Shown here: in pieces, positions 1 through 10,907 of the stretch | How positions within the stretch are numbered: the first letter of the stretch is position 1 | Layout of the letters: every line of letters starts with the position of its first letter | The notes under the pieces: model-generated | The model's input: the letters and a program-made list of their open reading frames with translations, nothing else | Databases searched by the model: none | Told to the model about the DNA's origin: nothing | Made by a program: the position numbers and the translations under genes | DNA from: Symbiodinium natans | Taxonomy: Eukaryota; Sar; Dinophyceae; Suessiales; Symbiodiniaceae | Assembly: GCA_905221605.1 (NCBI GenBank) | Contig: CAJNDS010000197.1 | Coordinates: 170,884 to 200,380, forward strand | Direction of reading: 5' to 3' | DNA length: 29,497 nt

Positions 1-154
1 CGTAAAGCCCTGCAAAACCAAGCTTGCCTGCACTACTGTGTGCTGCAGTACATTAGAATGTCTTGTAGTATACTGTAGATTTGTTTTACAGCATACTAGG
101 ATCTTTGGCTTAGAATCCCTAAACCCATCCAAACCCTAAACGCCCTGAGCCCAG

Positions 155-232
155 GTGCACAGCAAGCCTGAGGGGAAGGTGCTGCCAGTCTTTCTGGCCC
201 GCGACGGCTCCCTCGGAGGGTTTCGCTCGCTG
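155..232 (+). CDS. Candidate exon, unrecognised protein segment
   Basis: Twenty-six codons, phase 0 to 0, between a CCCAG|G acceptor and a consensus GTAAGC donor. The peptide starts VHSKPEGKVLPVFLARDG and ends GGFRSL. No family recognised. Upstream lies CCCTAAA-like sequence (119-150) and downstream TTTAGGG-like sequence (291-375), the arrangement seen around the better supported exons further on. The ending phase fits the next candidate exon at 631. The other two frames give less balanced peptides. Confidence 0.5.
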
Positions 233-724
233 GTAAGCCACGCGGTGCTCGATTTGGGGGCAGTACAAGGTTCAGAATTTGGGGATGAAGGGTTTAAGGT
301 TTTGGGTGTTTTGTGAAGTTCAGGGCTTAAGGCTTCGTGTCAGAGGTTTTAGGTATAAGGTTTAGGGCAGGCTTGATTTGAGAGGTTGTGTCCTCGACAG
401 ACTGGGATGTCTGGTTCAGGCTGGTGGGGTCTGCTATCGGTTTCGAGTCGTTCTTTCTTTACCTAGATCCTAGGAAATAGATGATTCAGGGACTCGGAAG
501 AGGTCGAACTGATCTTCTGAAGGTTTCATGATGTTTCATGCCTTCCCCTGAGGCCCTCAAACTTCAACTATGCAAACAAACCTGAACCCTGAATCCTGAA
601 CCCTCAACCCCAAGCCCTAAACCTTCCTAGGCCAACATCTCGACGGCTTTGGAGATCAGGGCTGCGCGCCTGGCTTTGCAAAAGCAGAGACTAAGGCTTT
701 CGGGGTGTAGGGCGACAAACATGG

Positions 725-762
<38 letters not shown>

Positions 763-3700
763 GACAGCCTGGCACAGTGTGCCATAGAATAGCCCAGTAG
801 ACTATACAGGCCCTGAACCCTAAACCCCACCCCTAGTCCTAAACCGTAAACCCCTCAACCCCCTCAACCCTCATAGAAGCGGACGAGGCCGTGACAGCCC
901 AAAACCCCTGGAAGCGGACGAGACCGTGCCAACCCAAAACCCCTAGAGCGGACGCTCTTCCGCTTCCAGGGGTTTTGGGCTGTCACGGTCTCGTCCGCTC
1001 TAAGCCTCCAGGGGTTTGGGGCTGTCACGGTCTCGTCCGCTTCCAGGGTGTCACGGTCTCGTCCGCTTCCAGGGGTTTTGGGCCGTCACGGTCTCGTCCG
1101 CTTCCAGGCGTTTTGGGCCGTCACGGTCTCGTCCGCTTCCAGGGGTTTGGGTTGTCACGGTCTCGGCTGTCACGGTCTCGTCCGCTTCCAGGGGTTTTGG
1201 GCCGCACGCCCCCTAAAAGCCTATTTTGGGGCACAAGCATGCCGGATCTGCTTTGACTCCACATGAGCCGAGCTAGGGCTTGGGGCTTGGGGTTTAGGGC
1301 TTGGGGTTGATCAGCTGGGTATCCATCAACGTCTCCGCCCAGCTTCTTCCAACAGAGTAGCCCACAAAACCGGAAAGGAACTCATGTTTGGAGAGACTCC
1401 CGTCCCTTGACCCTGGACCCCAAACCATAAAACGCCTAGACCCTATTTCAACATAACAGACTCCCTAGATTCCCTAACCCAATACCCTAGATTCCCCAAA
1501 CCCAAAAAATTCTAGATTGTCAGGTGAAGCTGGGTCCAGACTGGGACGATGGCTTCGGCTGCCACTTCCCCGTGCGCCGGCTCAGCCTTTGGACTGCTGC
1601 GGCTATGGCGGGTGACGTCCGGCTGCCCATCCTTAGATTTGGGGAGGGGGGCGGGGGGAGGGGGGGATTTAGGGTTTGGGGGTTTGGGGGTGTTTTGGAT
1701 GTTGGGTTGATAGGGGGTTGAGTGGGGGTGTGTTGGATATAGGGTTTAGGGAGTTCTGAGCGGGTTTCAGCGAGTTTTTCGCCCTGGGCGTGCCCCTTCA
1801 GGTCGTCTTTAAGTATCGGAATGTGCAGGCCAAGCCCCCGCTTGCCCGGGGCTTGGCCTGCTTACTCTTGCCCACGGCACAGTCGTCTGTAAGTGGCGGA
1901 ATGTACCAAATGCGTGCAGCGTGCGTGCCCGGGTCTTGGTCTGTTTCGGCGTTGGGACGTTTGGAAGTTGAAGTTTTTTGGCCAAAGCGTGCCGCTTCAG
2001 GTCTGCATGAATTGGAATGTGCCAGATGTGTGCCGCGTATGTGCCCGTGCCCGCCCTTTAGACCTTGCAAAAAGGTTCCAAAAGGTTGAAACTGGCGTCC
2101 AAAAAATCATTTATTTCAATAGTATTTATAAAGGGGGGTTTCGTTCGCATAATAGTATAGTTCACGCGCTCACTCATAACTTCGTTCACTTGTAACTCTA
2201 TGATTAGTGCTCTCTTCACGATATAGAGGGCCCAATAAGAGAATACAAGGGCCCTCATACTATTAATGTAGCGCCCAAGAAGAAGAGAATAATAGGGCGC
2301 ATTTTTCTGGGTGATTCATCGACAGACGTACAATGTCCATTATACTGTCTTCTTGAGGGTTTTGTGTTTATGGGTGTGTCGGATTTAGGGTTTAGGGTCT
2401 ATGGGTTCAGGGATTTGGGTTTTGGTGTGATGTTTTGGGTTTTGGAACATTGGTGCTTAGGGATAGGATTTTATTTTGTTTAGGGGTCCAGAGCGAACGA
2501 CGGAGGGCTTTCGAGCTTACGTTGGGTGCAAAAACTTATCATTTTGTTGAGCAAAGGGGTGCGAACTTCACGAGCACAGTTTGAACGGATTTATTTCCAA
2601 CACAGAGGGTTCACGCGCACAAGGTGTGGCGGAGCTAATGCGGAGCTAGCCGTAGATCTCAGCGTAGCAGCAATTGTTCTGGCGTCAGCAGTCGTATGGA
2701 ATGCCTCAATTCACTTCGGGCACCGTGACAATTTCTACTGCCTTTCGCAGTTAAACAGTGACACAAGCACCCAGTTGTGGCGCTGGATTCTGCTCCTGTA
2801 TTGGTTTATGGCATCTAAAGCATACAAAAGCTATACTCCGAAACCCCTAAATCCGACAGCCCTTCTTCCCCTAAACCCCTGAGTTGAGGCTGTCTGGCCC
2901 TGGCTTCACGGGGGTTCCCAACAATCAGTTCCCCAGCTTCGGCGGCAACGCGGGCTTCCTGTCCTACGCGACCAATTACAATGGCTACGGTGCCTGCCCA
3001 GTAGTGGTAGCAGTGGCAGCAGTAGCAGCAGTAGCAGCAGCACAGGTAGCCGAGGCAATCACCACAGTTATAGGAAAAGTGCACACAGCTGGAAGTGCAC
3101 GAAGCCTTGCAAATCAAGCACTCTAAAGCCCCGCCCTAAACCCTGAACCCCGAAACCCTAAAGTGGCCCTAGACATAAGCAGGTGCCTTGGCCATCCCTG
3201 GCCAAGTCTACGACTTGGCCGCAGAGTGGCGGGAAGGCCCGGTGGTGGATGCGGAGCCCCGGCTTTGGGTGTAGCCGGGTTTAGGCGTTTCAGGGGCGTA
3301 GGTGTTTTCGGGGTTCAGGGGTTTAGGGCCATTGAGGGCCTAGGGGGTGAGGGGTTTAGGGTGTACTGGTTTAGGGGTTTATGGTTTGTTGCGGAGACCG
3401 TAAAGCCCTTAGGTTTTTGGGTTTTGCTGTCCAGGAAGTTTAGAGCGAAATTCAGGATTTTTCCGACAGTGCCTTGCCGGGCTACTTCGGGGAGGACGCG
3501 GACGAGGAGGCTCGGGCAACAAAGGAAACGTATAACTTTCAGGTGACTTTGACCCTGAACCTGAAGCCATCCTTGAGATGTACAGGTTGGCGCGTTGGCG
3601 CTTTTCTGAGTAGGCGCATCTGCCTTGAAGGTTCAGCTTCTTCTATTCTGGGTGTTTGCAGCCAACAATCCGAAGAAAAGAGTACTGAGTAATGGCTATC

Positions 3701-5009
3701 CCCTCATGAGCCCCTTGAGAAGCTTTCCTGCGAAGTTCAGCGACAAAGCCTTAATGCAGGTGACCCTGAAGACGTCCTTGGGCACATGCACCCTTCGCTC
3801 GTCGAAGGCTCGTCGCCCTAAAAGGGAAGTAGTCGGAAGTAGGTGCCTCAGACCTCGCAGACTCTCAGGATCCTCAAGGGCTGCAAGCCCAACCATGAAG
3901 TGCCATGAAGGCACTACTTCCGCAGGGCCACCGTGAACCCCCTCAGAAAGAATTCTTGCAACCCATTTCGGGCCTAAGGTGAACCGTAAGCCCTAAACTG
4001 TGAACTTAGCTTCGTAGACCCGACTACCCATCCGAAAACCCCAGGAGCTTCTTCGTACGTCATTGCTAGTATACTGTGATTAAGTGCTAGTACCTACTAG
4101 TGCTAACATTTCCGTATAACACGAAAGGGCAGGCCCCCTCATGCCCCCCAAGCCCTAAAGCTTTTTAACAAATCCACGGAAAGGGGTCTCCAGCCGTGAG
4201 CGCTTCGCGAAGGCGCACCCGCCCTTCACTGGACGCCTGGGTCCAGTGCCTGGTGCTCCGCAGAGCCTGGACCTAGACAAGCTGACTTTTACAAGATTTC
4301 GGATTTCGTATAGTATAGTTTAGTATAGTATCGTATAGTATATATCTATATATATATATATATATCATCGAATAGTGTATAGTGGTAGTACATAGTATGG
4401 TTTAGCATAGTTAAGAATTGTTTGTGTATACAAGAGTACAGTGCATAGACGTATATTGCGCCATTGTCGTCAGTACATACTAGTCTGGATAACCGGTAGC
4501 ATGCGCTGCAGAGGCTGTGAGACCCCGGACCCAGATATAAGAGTGAGGGAACACGCCAATTTTTGGCGGCACTGGCGCAGCACTGTATGGCTCCTGCCTT
4601 TTGGCACGTTGGGTGGAGGCTCACCGTGCAAAGCGCTCTCGTCAGCACCCCTCTACGCGATATGGAGCCGAGAAACAAAACTGCGGGAATGTACAGCTGG
4701 ACTTGTTTTCATGAAGAAAAATGGCAGCATGGGTCCATTTGCATATGCTCCACTAGGCTGACGACTCGGCTAGAGTAGAATACTGTAAGTTATGGTATGG
4801 TGTTTGCATGTCATAGTTCCCCTCCGGCCTATATAGTGTTCCTTAGAGCCCTTAAACCCTAAACCCGAAGCCCTTCTAGAACAAGGAGCGACTGTGGCGC
4901 CAAGCTCTTCAATCCCCCTCTCGTGGAAGGCCGCAATGCGATGCTTGGGGCTCAGGGATTCTTGTGGTGATATGCCATGCGGCAATATGCGCTGCAGTGT
5001 GAAGTAGTA

Positions 5010-5049
<40 letters not shown>

Positions 5050-5080
5050 GAGGAGTAGGAGTAGGAGTAGGAGTAGCAGT

Positions 5081-5129
<49 letters not shown>

Positions 5130-5345
5130 CGTAGTAGTAGTAGTAGGAGTAGTAGTACTAGTAGGAGTAGTAGGAGTAGGAGTAGCAGCAGTAGTAGGAG
5201 TAGTAGTAGTAGCAGTAGTAGTAGTAGTAGTAGTAGTAGTACTAGTGGGGGTAGGAGTGTAGGAGTAGGAGTAGGAGTAGCGGTAGGAGTAGGAGTTGTA
5301 GTAGTAGGAGTTGTAGTAGTAGTAGTAGTAGTAGTAGTAGGAGTT

Positions 5346-5383
<38 letters not shown>

Positions 5384-5415
5384 CGTCGTAGTAGTAGGAG
5401 TAGGAGTAGGAGTAG

Positions 5416-5454
<39 letters not shown>

Positions 5455-5574
5455 GAGTAGTAGTAGTAGTAGTAGTCGTCGTCGTCGTCGTCGTCGTAGT
5501 AGGAGTAGGAGTAGGAGTAGGAGTAGGAGTAGGAGTAGGAGTAGGAGTAGGAGTAGGAGTAGGAGTAGGAGTAG

Positions 5575-5625
<51 letters not shown>

Positions 5626-8600
5626 TGGTAGTGGTAGTGGTAGTGGTAGTGGTAGTAGTAGTTGTATGTAACCAAACCTACATAGCATACTGTAGAGTGT
5701 ATAGTATTATTCAGGCCTGGAGCCTGCGAGTGGCCGGGGTTGGGGGGGGGGGGGGGGGGGGGGGGGCGCCTGCTGCATCATCCCTGGTGACCCTGTGCTC
5801 TCAGGAAGGTAGCGACCAGGCAACGATAGTGCGTTATTGTGCCGTTGCTTGTCACTTTAAGGCATTCTACAGCAGCCGGTGACCTGTGAACGCTGAACCC
5901 GGCTCAGCTCTAAAACGTATTGTTGCTACGAGTACTAGTAGTACGACTACTCCTACCCTATTCCATGTTCCTGTTGACCCGGAAGGCCGCGATGTGAGTG
6001 TCGCCCTGAACCAGCCCGCGGCTGCCTCTTCGACCGAAGGGGGTAACCCCGGCCTCAGCCCGAGCCGGGCTGCCGCGTGGATCCATTTAGGTGTCCCTAT
6101 AAAGTCTAATGTTGATGCTGCTTCTTTTGGGGACCCTCAGAGAACAACCCTTTTGCTTAGAATGCCGCACCCCTGAAATCTCATACTATACTGTTTGCAC
6201 AGTATATTTAGTATAGGACTGTGTGGTATGATCTGGTATGAATATGGTATAACCTCTATAGAGCAGCAGTGAACTCCAAAAAATAAGCTCACACCCTCAG
6301 GCCGAGCTCAGTGAAAACCCGCTCTAGTGTTTTTGAAACCCTAAACCCCTAATCCCCGAAACCCCCAAGCCGGAAACTCCCCTTTAAAATCTCTAGAGAC
6401 TGAGGTTGATGGCTCGGCAGAGACAAGGCCAGGGCTTGAGGGTTAGGGTAGTTAGGGTTTGTATGATTTAGGGGCTTCCTTGTTTCCTGATACCCTCCCA
6501 AACAACCGAAGAGGACCCTGATGGGACCCAGGAGCCCGAATGCATTTTCGCGTCCATGCGCGCGCAATCCAAGCGCGACCCACGAATGCCAGCTTTAAAT
6601 TTCATTGCTACAGACACGCGACGCGACACGGAGCACAAACGCCAGCTAAACAAGAGCACGCGCGTGCGAGATGACATCGACAAACGCGCGCGCCACCCAC
6701 GAACGCGAGCTAGATACGGCCAGAACGCACGAAAGGGCACCAACAAACTGCTCTCGCGTGACCCACACACGAAAGCTCGGGCACACAAGCACGACGCGAC
6801 ACCGACAATTGTGCATGCGACCCACGAACACGAGCTCAATCCGGGCGAAGACGCGCGACACCATGCCGAAAAATTCGCGCGCGACCCACAAACGCGAACT
6901 GAATACACGCACGAACGTGCGGCATCACGACGAGAAATACGCGCGCGCGCGCGACCCACTATCCTGCGGACGCTTGCCAGCGCTCGCGGATACTGCGCAC
7001 GGACTTTGCGCCGCCTCCCTAAGTCCTAAACCCTAAACCCTTTGAACGGCTGTGCTATGTACTGAAAAGAAGCCATGCTAGACCCTGTAAGGCCCCAGAG
7101 CCTCGTACTATCTCGTACTTATTTTGTGGGACCCCACCAAGCAGGGCCTAAACCCTAAAAATCCCGAAGGCCCTGAGACCCATCTAAAGCCCCGAGCTTT
7201 TGAACTTCCAGATGGAGCTCCAGCTTCGCAGATGGCGAGTGGCTTGCTATCGACCTGGGAGTTGTTGCTTGGATCCGTGTTCGGGTGCTGAAAGGTTATA
7301 GGACGATTGGACGATTGGAGGGTCTGTAGTACTTAGGGTCAAAATGGAAAACGACAGTTGTAACTAGAGAGGCAGTGAGATTCCTTTGTTTGGTGGTTGA
7401 TGATTCTGCCAGTTCAAAGCTGCGATGCGAAGCAATGTAGGGTTCATTGGTTCTCCCAGGTTTACGAGCTCTTCGCAGTAGCCGTCGACTGGGAGGCTGC
7501 CTACGCGACTTGGGCATTGACGACTCTGCCTTTTTCTTCTCGTAGGCAGTATAAAGTGCAGTGGTATAACAAGCAGGAATACTTAATAGTGGTGCAACAT
7601 AGTCCTAATTTGCGCCTTTCTCCGGGAGGCTGGGCAAAACACAGTGGAGGGTTGGCTGTGCTACATGGTATTCTGCCACGAAGTATGAAGAAAACGTGGC
7701 TTTATTCTACAGTACTGGTACCATATGGACAAGTTTTCCTATTTGCTATTCGAGATGTCGCACCTTCCCTAAGCTTAAAGTTTAAACCCGACACCAGGCA
7801 AGCACCTACCTGGTGCAGCTGCGATCGGACGAGGCAAGCGCCTGGCACACGGCCGCGGAAGTTGTCAATGGCCGCGAAGGGCAAGCGGGGGCCCTGGAGA
7901 GGCTCAGGGTTTCAGGGTTTCAGCGTTTCAGGGTTTCAGGGTTCTCAGCGTGGAGGGTCTTCGAGATGATTGTACGGAGGCTCGCAGCCACTAAGCTGGA
8001 AAGTCATGGCTTTGGGGTTAATCACCTTGGAAGCCCCCAACCCAAACCCCTAGGCCCTACACCCTACTACAGTATACTCTCATACACTACATTCAAGTAT
8101 ACTATGATATACTTGCGAGAGTGTACCATAGCTCCAAGGTGCAAACCGTCTTCCCAGAGCATTTGGCGCGCTACGTCCGAATCTTCTGCCAGACGCCTGC
8201 CTTGGTTAGTTGCAGTGCAGGTTTAGGATGGTTTAGGATGGTTTAGGATGGTTTAGGATGGTCTAGGGTTTAGGGTATGGTTTTCTGGCCATCAAAAGCC
8301 GACTACATCCCCAGACACCCAAACCCTTCAAAACAGGAAAAGGGCTACGCCGTGGGGCTGCAGCATCAGGGAGCTGCAGGCATGGCTTTGGGCAGGGCTT
8401 CGACTTAAGTCTTGTCAATCGTGTTCTCTGCTTCGCCTTCCAAGGTGTTGGCTTTGGTGGCTTTGATGGGGGGGGGGGGTTAGGACTCGCCCTCGCCTTG
8501 AGCTCTCAGCGTGTACACTGTAGAGCGCCTGTTTAAGGGAACCATATGTAGGGTCTGAGGCTTCTTAAGCTTTGATTTAACACATACTGCGCAATAGCAT

Positions 8601-10799
8601 ACAATGCTGAAGATCCCATTGCAAGCGCATGGGAGCTTGTCAAGCAGGGTCCGGAAAAAGGGCGCAGCGCTCGCAAGGGTTTAGGGCGATAACAGAGCCT
8701 CAAGTCTAAAATCTAAGTCTGAAGGGTTTGGTAAAAACAGGTGGTCGCTTCCCTAAACGTCCCGTAGCCATCAAGGACATTTCCCTAAGCATCGAAAATT
8801 CGACAAAACGACTCAGGAGCAGTCAGCCTTGGACCTAAACGCCTGGACCGCAATGTTCTAAACACCCATGTTGGCGGAACGGCTCGTAAGGAATGATGTT
8901 GGAGCCCGAAGACGATGTTCCCCACCTGAATCCTAAGTCCTATAACCCTCAACCCTGAACCCCCCTAATCATCAGTCCCTATACCGCCTATACCCTGAAC
9001 CCACAAGAAGGTCTTCCCCACCTACCTTGGGCTCTTCGAGCCCGTGGATGGCGGTACGGATCGGGCCTGCCGTGGAGCCCTGGCCATTCTGGAGCTTTTC
9101 TGGGGGCCAAACGTGGGGTTTAGGGTTCGGGTGCTTGGGGGTTTAGGGAAGCTCTGGGGTTTGTGGACCGGGTGTGCATAATCTGATTTATATTAACATG
9201 AGAAATAGTGTCCGATAGTATGGTAAACGTTGTTGCAGTATAGTGTGTAGTATACAGCTGTGCCCTTCTTCTGCAGCCTATAGCCTGTAGAATGCTGCAC
9301 AAGATGGATTGGTGCATTGGTGAAGCCTCCTTGGGTGGTTGCAGTCCGTGCTCTCAGAAAACTGTTATAAACTTCATGGCTGGCAGCAGAGCATATCTGA
9401 GGAGAGTCCGCCTCGGACAACTCTCCCAGGCACTACACCGTTGTCGAGCAGGAGACTTTGAAAGCATGCAAGAAGGCGTGCACCCAGGAAGTCCTTGCAT
9501 GATTTCCACGGAGCGCAGCAGCAGTGGCAACAAGGGGGCCAGGTTCTTGTGGCTGCATACTAGACTGTGCTTTCAGCAAATATGCGATGCATATACCGTA
9601 GAGTATAGCCCACTGAACTGAAACAAGGCCGCTTGGGATCTGAGCAAGTGACACGCTCTCTGCCAGAATCTGAAGCCCCGGAGGCCTGTGAGCAGACCGC
9701 TAGCTGCGTCGGGATAGAGTACAGTGGCACTCGCTGTGAGCTCTGGACGCGCCGGGATCGAATCGGTGCGTCCATCCCGCTGAGCGGCTTCACATGCCTC
9801 CACTTCCTGTGGCTTTGGATGATCTTCAGCAGTTTTCCAAGGGGCTAGATTGGTTTGTCAAGACACCAACTGCCGTGCCAAGGAACAGACAATGCTCCAG
9901 AAACCAGGCGCAAGCCAGAAACCGCCAGAAACCAAGATACCCACTCGAAACAACCAAGCGCGATCATTCAGCAGCACATGTTTTGAAACCAACCTGCGGT
10001 TCAGGTTCTTGCAACCCGCCTTGGCACTGCCGTACCTCCTTCAGAAACCACATTCACATTGAAACTAAGAAAAGGCACCCTCCAACCCTCCCAGACTGGC
10101 AGAAAGCTAAAATAGGATTTGTAGAATCAAGGGATAATCATGTTAAGATGAAAGCCGAGAGTCTGAACCCCGACCATGAGTCGAGTACAGTATTCCACGC
10201 ATAATTCTGCGATGTACAGCACATGTATATATATATATATATATATAGACGTGTACAAGGATACCGCAGTACGGCGTATTCGACATATTCAGGCACATGC
10301 TACGCAAAGCCTCCCAAAAGCCCTAAACTCCAAACCCCCAGTATACTCCCTAGAAATTTAAACCCCCAAACGCTAGACTCTAGACCCTAAACTGCCCTAA
10401 ACCCTAAGGCGGCCGAGCTCCGAGTGCCAAGTCCTCTTCGAGGCCGTGGATGGCGCCGAGGGCCGAGCCTGCCACTTGGGGCGCGACGGTGTTTTTGATT
10501 AGGGTTTAGGGTTTGCTGTAGGGTTTAGGGTTTAGAGGGTTTAGGGTTTAGGGCTTGGAGGGCGTTGGGATTCAGGGCTTAGGTTTAGAACTGTAGGTTT
10601 GGGGCGTAGGAGTTGAGGGCGTTTGGGTTCGGGCCTCACGAACGTTTATTGGCTGCTACTACTGCTGCTGCTACTGCTACTGCTACTTGCTACTCCTACT
10701 GCTACTGCTACTACTACTACGACGACGACTACTACACTACTACTACTACGACGACTACTACGACGACTACTACTACTACTACTACTGCTACTACTACTG

Positions 10800-10847
<48 letters not shown>

Positions 10848-10848
10848 T

Positions 10849-10907
<59 letters not shown>

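Larger units (their letters stand above)
696..1523 (+). other. Intronic stretch around the minisatellite, possible small exons
   Basis: CCCTAAA-like sequence lies at 812-876, TTTAGGG-like at 1279-1310 and CCCTAGA/CCCTAAC-like at 1399-1520. The flips suggest at least one exon between 1215 and 1400. Weak candidates are 1223-1262 and 1318-1359 (reading LGIHQRLRPASSNR, or WVSINVSAQLLPTE in another frame). Neither has an AG|G acceptor, so I do not call them. Confidence 0.35.

Noticed and set aside
4346-4778. ORFs of 71-110 codons on both strands around the TA tract
   Set aside because: No domain, overlapping on opposite strands, and located in an intron between two exons that join in phase.
4770-5882. 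ORFs of up to 301 codons with poly-Val, poly-Ser and poly-Tyr across the GTA array
   Set aside because: A triplet microsatellite without stops stays open in many frames on both strands; no unique domain and no start context.
6468-7036. Overlapping ORFs of 88-163 codons on both strands
   Set aside because: They follow the CG-rich 65-bp minisatellite, which has few stop codons by composition.
9292-9654. 109-codon plus-strand and 73-codon minus-strand ORFs
   Set aside because: They overlap the PAN exon at 9430-9490 in other frames; only the exon frame shows the HYTVV...CKKAC pattern.
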